From: Calliopum simillimum
Taxonomy: Eukaryota; Arthropoda; Insecta; Diptera; Lauxaniidae
Direction: 5' to 3'
Length of the DNA: 64,000 nucleotides
NCBI GenBank assembly: GCA_951812925.1
Contig: OX638372.1
Coordinates: 3,472,001-3,536,000, forward strand
A program made the position numbers and the translations under genes. Each line of letters opens with the position of its first letter. Position 1 is the stretch's first letter. A model generated the notes under the pieces. The model was not told the DNA's origin. It was given only the letters and a program-made list of their open reading frames with translations, and did not search any database. Below are positions 51,232 through 60,249 of the stretch, piece by piece.

Positions 51232-51605
51232 TGTTTATGCCAAAAGATTTTCCCTTATTTAAATTTACAATAGTTTTAAAAGCACTGAAATTTCATATCC
51301 ATAATGATATGAATTTCTGCCTTTGCGAAACGTATGGGTACCAACCCATGAAATTTAAATATAAGTTAAATTTAGGCGTTATCTCTATTAGATTAGCCAT
51401 TTTATATTATAAGATTTTAATTTCCTTTTTTGGATTCTTATGATTTTGGATTCTAGCAGCATCTACACGTAAGAAAACCTGACTCAGCAATAAAAAATAT
51501 TTTCTTGAAATTTACTTGGCAATTTGTCTTTCTTTTTATTTCATTTTGTGTATACTTGATACCTTGGAGCCTTCGCTCACCATATTCAGAATCTCCGATT
51601 CAACA
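51232..51605 (+). repeat. BEL 5' LTR
   Basis: It starts TGTTTATGCC and ends GATTCAACA. I see no difference from the 3' LTR over 374 bp, and both have a constant offset of 8,009. An AATAAA poly(A) signal is at 51489-51494. A 68-codon open frame inside the LTR also occurs in the other LTR and is not a gene. Confidence 0.96.
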
Positions 51606-53102
51606 TTTGATCCATTCTAGCCGGATAGTGAAGCTTTCATCTCATTTCGAAGCAAGACAAATTGCGGAATTTCGAAGTCTACTCTCATCATCACCTTCGT
51701 GAAAATACATTGCTGAGAAGCCAATTTTTATTCCAGACGGACATCAGTCTTGAAGCAGTTTTTATAACAAAAGGTGCGTGTTTTTTTGATGTTTTGAAAG
51801 TATAGAATTTAATGAGCAACGCGGTAAAAATCAAAGAAAAGAAAAATCGAATTTAGTGAACTTTACTGAAACTTATTAAAAAAAAAAAAAAAGATAAAAT
51901 TAAAACTATTTAAATAAAAGAAAAACCAAAAAGAAGCAGTATAAAATAATACAAAAATTAAAAATAAATTGTCTTGTGGAAAAGGGGTGATTCCTGTGGG
52001 ATTTAAGGTGAAAAAGGCGCTGAAACTTTGTTAAGTGAGTTTTGTTTTTTTTCTTAATATTACTTTTGCATTTTGAGAAAATTACGAAAAAAAAAAGTTT
52101 AAGTAGAAATTAGCATACACCTATACATACATATAAATATCGCGCCAAAATATTTCATATTAAAATAAAAAACCGCAAATACCAAGTTCTGGTTGTACAA
52201 AACAACCGTAAGTTTTAAGCATTCGGGAAAATTTTCTAATACGGTACACTCTACCAGACACGAGTTAGTACTAATTATTTTTAGTACTTAAACTCGACTT
52301 CTCAATTTACTGCGTAAGAACTCTCGCGTAATCGTATTCTTTGTTCCACTATTTGAGTTTTTTCTCACAGCACCTAAGCTTTTCTTATACATACAAACCC
52401 ATAATAAATCTCTGGAGTACTCGTCGGCTTAGTTGCTGTACTTGAATTTTCGCTCGCAGCATCTAAGTTTTTACTAACTCCCGCGTATCTCTCTTTTGTT
52501 GGTTTGTTTGCTAAGCTGAGTTTTATACTCACGATATAAAAGCTTTATTTTCGTTTTTATATTGGCACTTTGTTTTTTGCTTAATCGTAGTCTATGCTCT
52601 TTTTTGTGCGTTTATATACCACAGGATTCGAGGTTCAATAACCACATAAAGGAGTATATACTTAACGCAAGCTTTCTGCATCTTGACCTATATACATATT
52701 TTGGATTTGTTGAAAAATTGCATTGTTTTTTTTTTGCGATTTCTTTTTGAACGCTCATCGAGTATATAAAGAACTATTTCATAGTTTGATATTAAGTTCT
52801 TTTTATAATTTGAACTTTTTATTTTATCAATTATTTATCTTTCGGCTTCTTATGATATGAAGATAATCGTTCAAGTGAGGAAAGTGTATTTTTAAGAACG
52901 TTTCGCTGCAGTTTATTAAAAGATATTATTGAAGAGAAATTCTTTTGCTTAAGATACATGTTACATACACGCGTTTCTAAGATCGTACGAGTCCGCGAAA
53001 GGTAAAAAGAAGGACGAACCCAATGATACTCTCGAGGAATTCCAGGCCGCGAAGGGAAAATACTCCTCATCTTTAAATACTTATGTTTTATGCGTCTCAA
53101 AA
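51606..53102 (+). promoter_or_regulatory. BEL untranslated leader with candidate splice donors
   Basis: About 1.5 kb separates the 5' LTR from the gag start and has no long open frame. Two splice-donor-like sites are visible: AAAAG|GTGCGT (GT at 51774) and TTAA|GTGAGT (GT at 52035). Either could join to the acceptor at 58128 to make a spliced RNA for the second ORF. From about 52300 to 52480 there is a loose repeat (TCTCACAGCACCTAAGCTTT / TCGCAGCATCTAAGTTTTTA). Function is inferred, not shown. Confidence 0.5.
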
Positions 53103-56100
53103 ATGAATGAGATATTGCAGTCATTTACCAAACCCCCGGAACCAGATGCGAATAGTCAACCAAAGGATCAACCCACTTCTAATCATCTTAAACTGCCACC
53201 ATGTGACACCGAAGTTTTCAGTGGAGATTATTTGTCATGGCCAACTTTTCGTGACATGTTTTCGGCAGTGTACATCAACAACTCGAGACTTAGTGACGTC
53301 GAACGGTTGTATCATCTCATTCACAAGACCAGTGGGGACGCGAAGGAGATTGTTAAAAAATCTCCTTTGACAAATAGTGGGTTTACGTTGGCTTGGGAAA
53401 ACTTGAAGCAAGCTTATGAGAATAAGCGTATCTTGGTTAATAGCCAATTGAAGTTACTATTTGATCTTCAACCGGTAAATTCGGAAAATAGCGTCGCTCT
53501 AAAGAACCTTCAAAGGGGCTTTAATAATTGCTTATCGGCATTACAATTGTATTCCATAGATACTTCTGGTTGGGATCCAATTTTGACTTATCATTGCTGT
53601 CAAAGGCTTCCCAATACCACACTTTCATTGTGGGAACAAAGCTTAGTGGATAAGACAGCAATTCCAAAATGGTCATCTTTAGATAATTTTCTAACCGAGA
53701 GATACAAAACTCTTGAGGCAATTCAGGACATAAAGGGAAGCTTATCCAAACCAACGACAGCTAAACCAACTTTCTCTCAACCACAGCATAAAAAACTTAA
53801 TAGTTATCATGCTAATGCAGCATTCAGCAATTGTATTCTGTGTTCCAAACAACAACATTCGTTAAGGACTTGTCCCAAGTTTCTTAACCTAACTATTGCA
53901 GACCGATTTACTACGGTAAAGAAAAATTCTTTAGCGAAAAATCATTCGATTAAGGATTGTCACAGCACTTACAGCTGTTCAGTATGCAAAAAGCGGCATC
54001 ATACGCTTTTGCATAAAAATAATACTTCTGAGGTTTCTCCCACTACGGGACCTCGACCATCTGATGATATTCCTTCCTCTTCAGGTCTGCAATCTGCAAC
54101 ATCACGAAATACCTCGCAAAGTTTTCATAGTTCTCTACAGTCCACTTCTCTGCCGAGTAAGAATTTTCGTTCAACCTCGTACAATAATGTTCTGTTAGGT
54201 ACGGCTAGAGTTCTGATATGTCACCTTGGGGTCACTTATTCGACACGTGCTCTAATAGATTCGGCATCTGAAGCATCATTTGTTTCAGATCGTCTTCGAA
54301 AACTCCTTAAGCTTCCGGTTCGCTGTGCCAATGCAACCATATCGGGAGTAAATCAAAAGGTTTCTGCGAATCCTTCGCAAATTTGTTCTTTCATTCTGGG
54401 CTCTTCGTTAGATTCCAATATTCAGATTGAAGCGACAGCTTTAGTTCTGCCTCAAATCACTGGCAATTTGCCGTCTGCTTCTATTGAATTGCCACCAAGC
54501 TATCACTTGCCTAGCTTACAGTTAGCCGACTCCAATTTTCTTAAGAGTGAGCCTATAGATGTTTTAATTGGTGCTGATCTTTACCCTTTAATTCTATTGG
54601 ATGGGGTAAAACGCAATATCCTAAACTCTCTCATAGCCCAAGAAACCGTCTTTGGGTGGATTTTGACTGGGGAGGTGCCTACGCAACGCATCGTTTCTTT
54701 TGCAACAAAGGTAACATTTGCTGATGACCTCTCCATTGATAAAAAGATTCAACGGTTTTGGGAGCTTGAGGAAGTTCCGAGAAAGGTGTTCGTCACTCCT
54801 GAAGATAAGATTTGCGAAGAAATTTTCATTAAAACGACACGAAGAAACGAAGATGGGAAATATATAGTTTCTTTGCCTTTCAAGGCGGCTTTTCCATCTG
54901 AACTTCGGCTCGGTTCTTCTAGGCCAATTGCTCACATGCAATTTCTTCGGAATGAAAAATCGCTCTTGAGAAATCCTTCCTTTAAAAGCTCTTATGATAA
55001 CGTTGTCAAAGAGTATCTCGAACTAGATCATATGGAAAAAGTAGACTCTCCAAAGTTTAACTCTTTTCCTTCCCACTGCTATCTCCCGCACCACTCCGTG
55101 GTCAGGCCTGATAGTCGTACAACTAAACTTCGCGTTGTTTTCAATGCAACTAGTGCCACAGCTAATGGCAACAGCTTAAATGACGTTTTGTATGTTGGAC
55201 CAGTTTTACAAGCTGATCTTATGCTTCTTCTTCTACGCTGGCGAATGTTTCAGTTCGTTTTCAATAGCGACATTCAAAAAATGTACCGGCAAATTCTAGT
55301 TGAACCTTCACATTGCCCTTATCAAAGGATTTTATTCAGAGAATCTCCTGACGAAGCGATATCCGATTACCAGTTAAAAACTGTTACCTTTGGGGTTAAT
55401 TGTGCCCCTTATTTAGCCATTCGCACTTTGCTACAGCTTGCACAAGATTGTCAGGAAACTTTGCCTTTGGCAGCGCATATCCTTCGAAAAGGTATGTATG
55501 TCGATGACGTTCTGGCTGGTTCCCATAATCTATCCACCGCGTTGAGAGCAAGAGATGAATTGGTCCAAGCGCTTAACTCAGCTGGATTTTCCCTGAGGAA
55601 ATGGACGGCGAACAACAAAAACATCCTTAAGGATATTCCAAAGGATCACTTATTGGAAACGGATTTTTTGGACCTAGAAGACTCTAGCCAAGCAAAAGCG
55701 CTTGGAATACGTTGGAACGCACGACAGGATCACTTTTACTTTGTCACCGAGCCAATGTGCAATAAAATAAATTTTACAAAAAGGGAAGTTTTATCTGCAA
55801 CGGCAAAATTGTTCGATCCAGCGGGCTGGCTGGCTCCCATTGTAGTTGTTGCAAAAATAATAATGCAGCAGGTCTGGCTAGACCAAACTCAATGGGATGA
55901 AATTTTAAACGCATTCACACTTAACAAGTGGAAAAATTTCGTACAAAGTTATAATGGTATAAATGATATAAAAATACCTAGGTGGGTTCAATATACTGAG
56001 GATTCTAGGGTACAAATTCATGCTTTTTCGGATGCCTCGGAAAAAGCATACGCCGGGGCAATCTACTTGCGAATAGAAACCAGTTCGAGTATCTGTACTC

Positions 56101-58049
56101 ATTTGTTAATGGCGAAAACAAAAGTAGCACCGGTTAAAACCATTTCGTTGCCACGTCTAGAGCTTTGTGGAGCTGTTTTGCTAATAGAAATGCTCAATTC
56201 TCTAAGGGCAGAAATAAATATTAAAATTGACAGAATCTTCTGTTGGACTGATTCTACAATCGTCCTTTCATGGCTACAAAAACCACCATGTATGTGGACT
56301 TGTTTTGTAGCCAATCGAGTTGCAAAAATTCAGGAAAGTGTTGAAAGCGGGAATTGGCATCACATTGACACAAAGGATAACCCTGCTGACATAGGTAGCA
56401 GAGGTAGCACTCCTCAAGAATTGTGCAACAACGAGTTGTGGTGGTATGGGCCAGGTTGGCTCAAATCAGAAAGCTCCCTTTGGCCAATTTCTAAAGGTGT
56501 TATAGAAGACACAACCTTAGAGGCCAAAGTCATTAGAACACATGTAAGTTTCTTAAGTAACTACGAAGATATACTAAATAGGTTTTCCTCTTTTAAGCGG
56601 GCTCTTCGTGTTATAGCTTACATTTTTCGTTTCTTTCATCGGTGCAAGAAACAAAATCAAAATCTCGAAAATTCGACGTTAACTGGAAACGAAATTTCAA
56701 ATGTTAGATCTCGTCTCATTATGATCGCTCAAAAAGTTTATTTTGCTGAGGATTACAAGCAGCTTTTGGAAAAATTACCCTTGTCACCAAAAAGTAACCT
56801 ACTTTGTTTTAATCCATATTTGGATGCAAGAGGTATTTTGCGCGTTAACGGTCGTTTAACCAATTCACCAATGCTAACGTTTAATGAATCTCATCCAATC
56901 TTGTTGCCATATAACTGCCAATTTTCTACTTTGCTTATAAAATTCATCCATGAGAACTCTCTGCATGGGGGTAATCAGCTGGTATTACGTTTAGTTCGAC
57001 ACCAGTATTGGATACCTAAAGCGAAAATTCTGATAAAAACCATAATAAATAAATGCAAAATCTGTGTCGTAGATAGGAAAAAGCAGCAAACGCAGATAAT
57101 GGCTGCACTCCCTATAGAACGCACTGTCCTTTCACGACCTTTTGAGGTAACCGGCGTTGATTTTGCAGGTCCTATAGAGGTTAAAAGCTTTGCAGGTCGC
57201 GCGTGTCGCTTAACAAAAGGATATGTTTGCGTTTTTGTATGCTTTTCGACAAAAGCTATACACTTAGAGGCTACTAGTGACTTGTCGTCAATCACATTTC
57301 TTGCAGCATTTACTAGATTTGTCTCCAGAAGAGGTTGCCCACAAAAAATGTTCTCCGACAATGGTACGAATTTTGTTGGTGCTTCAAAACAACTCAAGGA
57401 GGAGTTCCAAAAATTCCTTGGTTCGTCCCAGGAAAAAGTTTGCTCCTCATATATCCATCAAAATATCGATTGGAATTTTATTCCGGCTGGGGCGCCTCAT
57501 ATGGGGGGTTTGTGGGAAGCGGGTGTTAAAAGTTTTAAAACACTATTCCGCAAGATGGCAGTGAATCATAAATATACGTTTGAGGAATTAACGACACTTT
57601 TATGCCGTATAGAGGCATGTCTTAATTCAAGGCCACTAAGTCCTATGTCCTGCAACGCTACAGATCTCGCAGCACTAACTCCTGGACACTTTTTGATTGG
57701 TACGCCAATAATAGTACCGGCTGAGCCTTGCATAGAAGAAAGTCCCTTAAGTCTTGTCAATAGGTGGCAAAAACTTAAAGCATTTGCACAGCAGCTCAGC
57801 CTTCGATGGAAAGAAGATTACCTTAAGGAACTGCATAAGAGGTACAAATGGAAACACCCAGCTCGAGATATAGCCATCGATGATCTTGTTGTAGTGAGAC
57901 AAGAAAATTTGCCCACAACAGAATGGCGGTTGGGAAGGATAGTAAAATTACATCCAGGAAATGACAAAAAAGTTCGTGTTGCGGATATACGAACACAAAG
58001 GGGTGTCATCACTCGCCCCCTTGTAAAACTGATTATCTTACCAAACTAA
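53103..58049 (+). CDS. gag-pol: BEL/Pao Gag-Pol polyprotein
   Basis: A 1,648-residue single-frame polyprotein. The Gag region (about 35-200, around FSGDYLSWPTFRDMF) is followed by a zinc-knuckle region (CILC at 244, SCSVCKKRHH near 291). The aspartic protease has ALIDSASEASF with D near 386 and a second block VLIGADLY near 486. The reverse transcriptase has NSDIQKMYRQI near 722 and the YVDD catalytic box near 799. RNase H shows DASEKAYAG (about 976), LELCGAVLL, WTDSTIVLSW (about 1048) and DNPAD (about 1092). The integrase has an HHCC zinc finger (H 1283 to CKIC 1318) and the core D in GVDFAGP (about 1350), FSDNGTNF (about 1418) and GGLWEAGVK (about 1471). The middle CxxC of the Gag knuckle region, seen in the second ORF, is missing here. 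All catalytic residues are present, so the copy looks competent. Confidence 0.97.
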   Translation: MNEILQSFTKPPEPDANSQPKDQPTSNHLKLPPCDTEVFSGDYLSWPTFRDMFSAVYINNSRLSDVERLYHLIHKTSGDAKEIVKKSPLTNSGFTLAWENLKQAYENKRILVNSQLKLLFDLQPVNSENSVALKNLQRGFNNCLSALQLYSIDTSGWDPILTYHCCQRLPNTTLSLWEQSLVDKTAIPKWSSLDNFLTERYKTLEAIQDIKGSLSKPTTAKPTFSQPQHKKLNSYHANAAFSNCILCSKQQHSLRTCPKFLNLTIADRFTTVKKNSLAKNHSIKDCHSTYSCSVCKKRHHTLLHKNNTSEVSPTTGPRPSDDIPSSSGLQSATSRNTSQSFHSSLQSTSLPSKNFRSTSYNNVLLGTARVLICHLGVTYSTRALIDSASEASFVSDRLRKLLKLPVRCANATISGVNQKVSANPSQICSFILGSSLDSNIQIEATALVLPQITGNLPSASIELPPSYHLPSLQLADSNFLKSEPIDVLIGADLYPLILLDGVKRNILNSLIAQETVFGWILTGEVPTQRIVSFATKVTFADDLSIDKKIQRFWELEEVPRKVFVTPEDKICEEIFIKTTRRNEDGKYIVSLPFKAAFPSELRLGSSRPIAHMQFLRNEKSLLRNPSFKSSYDNVVKEYLELDHMEKVDSPKFNSFPSHCYLPHHSVVRPDSRTTKLRVVFNATSATANGNSLNDVLYVGPVLQADLMLLLLRWRMFQFVFNSDIQKMYRQILVEPSHCPYQRILFRESPDEAISDYQLKTVTFGVNCAPYLAIRTLLQLAQDCQETLPLAAHILRKGMYVDDVLAGSHNLSTALRARDELVQALNSAGFSLRKWTANNKNILKDIPKDHLLETDFLDLEDSSQAKALGIRWNARQDHFYFVTEPMCNKINFTKREVLSATAKLFDPAGWLAPIVVVAKIIMQQVWLDQTQWDEILNAFTLNKWKNFVQSYNGINDIKIPRWVQYTEDSRVQIHAFSDASEKAYAGAIYLRIETSSSICTHLLMAKTKVAPVKTISLPRLELCGAVLLIEMLNSLRAEINIKIDRIFCWTDSTIVLSWLQKPPCMWTCFVANRVAKIQESVESGNWHHIDTKDNPADIGSRGSTPQELCNNELWWYGPGWLKSESSLWPISKGVIEDTTLEAKVIRTHVSFLSNYEDILNRFSSFKRALRVIAYIFRFFHRCKKQNQNLENSTLTGNEISNVRSRLIMIAQKVYFAEDYKQLLEKLPLSPKSNLLCFNPYLDARGILRVNGRLTNSPMLTFNESHPILLPYNCQFSTLLIKFIHENSLHGGNQLVLRLVRHQYWIPKAKILIKTIINKCKICVVDRKKQQTQIMAALPIERTVLSRPFEVTGVDFAGPIEVKSFAGRACRLTKGYVCVFVCFSTKAIHLEATSDLSSITFLAAFTRFVSRRGCPQKMFSDNGTNFVGASKQLKEEFQKFLGSSQEKVCSSYIHQNIDWNFIPAGAPHMGGLWEAGVKSFKTLFRKMAVNHKYTFEELTTLLCRIEACLNSRPLSPMSCNATDLAALTPGHFLIGTPIIVPAEPCIEESPLSLVNRWQKLKAFAQQLSLRWKEDYLKELHKRYKWKHPARDIAIDDLVVVRQENLPTTEWRLGRIVKLHPGNDKKVRVADIRTQRGVITRPLVKLIILPN

Positions 58050-58051
58050 AT

Positions 58052-58137
58052 CATGTTTTTTTTCCATTTTTTTACTCCTTACCTACTCTTTACTTTTACT
58101 TCGTTTCATTAATTTTTCCTCCTTACTAGATAATAAT
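58052..58137 (+). promoter_or_regulatory. Splice-acceptor-like site ahead of the BEL second ORF
   Basis: A long pyrimidine-rich tract ends in TTTTTCCTCCTTACTAG, with the AG at 58128-58129, eight bases before the ATG of the second ORF. TTAAT-type branch-point candidates lie just upstream (58108-58112). The arrangement matches that of spliced 3' ORFs in retroviruses and some env-bearing LTR elements. Use of the site is inferred. Confidence 0.6.
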
Positions 58138-58920
58138 ATGGAATCATCGCGGTCGACACACAAAAACACTCGTGGTAGCCCATTTTCGTGCCGAGTCTGC
58201 AAGAAAAGGCATCCTTTGAGGTTTTGCCGCAAATTTCTTGCACTGAATTGTGAAAAGCGTCTTCGGACTGTTTTAATTCATCGCTATTGCGTTAGATGTC
58301 TCGCCCACTCGCACCAATCGAAGGATTGCAATAGTCAGTCTTTTTGCACCTATTGCAACCGAAAGCATAACAGCCTTCTCCATTTAAATTCGAGACTGAA
58401 GGAAACAAGCGGAGAAATTGCTTCAAGACAACAGTCATCAATTTCGACCATTAACCAACCCATGTCGCTCTTGCCTACGGCAGTGGTTAAACTGCTCATA
58501 CGAAACTCGTCAATCATAGCGCGAGCATTATTGGATCCATGCTGTGAAGTCAGCAAGATATCAGCGGCATTCGTCAAGAGTTTGCAGATACCAACTATAA
58601 AAAATGGTGACAATACTGTATGTGAAGTGATGATAACGTCATGTCACGATCCTACGGTGCGTCTTAGTTTGCAAGCGCGTGTGGGGCATTACTTCAATTT
58701 CAAGACGCCAACGAAACATGCAAATGCAGTTTTAAAGGAGAAGTTCTTCAATTTGATGTTGGCTGACCCGAACTTTTTTACCTCGTCAGCTGTGGCTGTC
58801 ATCCTTGGGGCTGACATCTATCACAAAATAGTGCGATCGGAGATGATATCCAATCCGGGCTTACCTCTAGCTCAAAATACTCTTTTTGGTTGGGTCCTTT
58901 CTGGCCCGTGTGTCCTTTAA
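58138..58920 (+). CDS. BEL accessory ORF: zinc-knuckle plus protease-like paralogue of gag-pol
   Basis: A 260-residue intact ORF in the position where env would lie. Residues 18-82 hold three zinc-binding clusters (C18/C21 with H25, C30; C51/C54 with H59, C64; C70/C73 with H77, H82). Residues 113-260 follow the protease-like region of the same element: ARALLDPCCEVSKIS (D133) aligns with the Gag-Pol ALIDSASEASF, VILGADIY (221-228) aligns with VLIGADLY, and the end LFGWVLSG matches VFGWILTG. It stops where the RT region would begin and lacks the Gag capsid-like part. The D-S-A/G active-site motif is changed to D-P-C, so proteolysis is doubtful. Its role is unknown; an RNA-binding or Gag-interfering partner is one inference. 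It is not an Env: no signal peptide or membrane segment is visible. Confidence 0.88.
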   Translation: MESSRSTHKNTRGSPFSCRVCKKRHPLRFCRKFLALNCEKRLRTVLIHRYCVRCLAHSHQSKDCNSQSFCTYCNRKHNSLLHLNSRLKETSGEIASRQQSSISTINQPMSLLPTAVVKLLIRNSSIIARALLDPCCEVSKISAAFVKSLQIPTIKNGDNTVCEVMITSCHDPTVRLSLQARVGHYFNFKTPTKHANAVLKEKFFNLMLADPNFFTSSAVAVILGADIYHKIVRSEMISNPGLPLAQNTLFGWVLSGPCVL

Positions 58921-59240
58921 GGCACTTTCAAATTATTAAAAGGGGTCCCTTATGGCCCATGTGTCCTTCTTGACACTTACATTTTCATGCCTAGATGATT
59001 TTTGAATTGAATTGAATTGAATTTTGCTAAATTATAATATAATATCCAAAGATAATGAATTTTTTAAAAAAAATACCGAAAACGCTCATTAAAGGTACTT
59101 TAAATATCAAATTATCACGTAACTTTATCTCTTTACATATTATTATTTATTTAAAAAAAAAAAAAAAAATTTCTTTTTACATAAATATTACAGCTATTCT
59201 TATTGCAGTAGATATGTATATACTGCAAGGAGGCCGGCAA

Positions 59241-59614
59241 TGTTTATGCCAAAAGATTTTCCCTTATTTAAATTTACAATAGTTTTAAAAGCACTGAAAT
59301 TTCATATCCATAATGATATGAATTTCTGCCTTTGCGAAACGTATGGGTACCAACCCATGAAATTTAAATATAAGTTAAATTTAGGCGTTATCTCTATTAG
59401 ATTAGCCATTTTATATTATAAGATTTTAATTTCCTTTTTTGGATTCTTATGATTTTGGATTCTAGCAGCATCTACACGTAAGAAAACCTGACTCAGCAAT
59501 AAAAAATATTTTCTTGAAATTTACTTGGCAATTTGTCTTTCTTTTTATTTCATTTTGTGTATACTTGATACCTTGGAGCCTTCGCTCACCATATTCAGAA
59601 TCTCCGATTCAACA
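59241..59614 (+). repeat. BEL 3' LTR
   Basis: A 374-bp copy of the 5' LTR without visible differences, with AATAAA at 59498-59503. It is preceded by an A run (59153-59169), a TTGAA microsatellite (59002-59024) and the possible polypurine tract at 59225-59233, and followed by the AATAC target copy. Confidence 0.96.
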
Positions 59615-59619
59615 AATAC

Positions 59620-60140
59620 CTTATCCCTACGAATCGTCTCAGCCATAGTTATTTCCTTATCTTAAGTCAGCCCATACAACATTTTTATGTAATACACATA
59701 TTGTAACTTTTTGTACACTTTTGCGAAAGCATTTGGTACAAGGGCATGGAGATCGTAAAGAGTATCTAGTAAATGTAACAAAAATCGATGCAAGGAATAG
59801 TTTCAAAAACGCTGCATGAAATGAATACGACGCCAATCCTAGAGTTTCCCAGGGATCTGTTTAATCACTTTCCCTTCTTTGTTTTTGTCGATGATCGGTG
59901 TAAGAAATGTTCACTTTTCATGATCACCTAAAGCTTGAGCTGGAAAACAATTCGCATATCGACCCTAAAACTATTCTGGAGCGACGAACAATAGGCGATA
60001 TTTTTTTCTTAATTAGCTTATAGGGGCTATGCGTTGACTGAAGTATTGTAGAGAATTTAGATAGAAATCAATTTACTTTGTTTCATTTAACTATGATCGT
60101 TACAGGACTGGAACAGATTAATCCACCTATCACTATCGCA
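59620..60140. other. Intergenic DNA between the BEL element and Beadex
   Basis: Unique sequence without a recognised gene. On the minus strand it lies beyond the likely Beadex poly(A) signals. Confidence 0.45.
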
Positions 60141-60141
60141 A

Positions 60142-60245
60142 TTTATTTGTTAATTAAACTCAATTTTTTTATGTTTTAAAGATTTATTTAATATTTATTT
60201 ATATTTTTATACACATGTGTGTATGTATCTTAATATTTGTTTATT
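60142..60245 (-). terminator. Candidate Beadex poly(A) signals
   Basis: On the minus strand AATAAA (TTTATT on the plus strand) occurs at 60142-60147, 60183-60188, 60194-60199 and 60240-60245, clustered downstream of the second miR-9a site. This would give a 3' UTR of about 1.4-1.5 kb. In AT-rich DNA single hexamers occur by chance, so the cluster is only suggestive. Confidence 0.4.
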
Positions 60246-60249
60246 TCTT

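Larger units (their letters stand above)
51232..59614 (+). mobile_element. Complete BEL/Pao LTR retrotransposon
   Basis: An 8,383-bp element runs from TG to CA, with 374-bp LTRs at each end, a 1.5-kb leader, a single-frame gag-pol, and a second ORF before the 3' LTR. It is flanked by a perfect 5-bp duplication AATAC (51227-51231 and 59615-59619), the size expected for BEL/Pao integrases. Domain order gag, protease, RT, RNase H, integrase places it in BEL/Pao. No frameshift or stop breaks either ORF. No primer-binding site starting with TGG is obvious after the 5' LTR. A purine-rich GCAAGGAGG (59225-59233) may be the polypurine tract. Confidence 0.97.

Noticed and set aside
51237..51443. 68-codon frame in the 5' LTR (and the same in the 3' LTR)
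   Set aside because: It is duplicated only because it lies within the LTR; it has no domain and is part of the promoter/R region.
51606..51640. Primer-binding site for the BEL element
   Set aside because: A site beginning TGG directly after the 5' LTR was sought. The sequence TTTGATCCATTC does not fit, and I cannot match it to a tRNA 3' end by eye.
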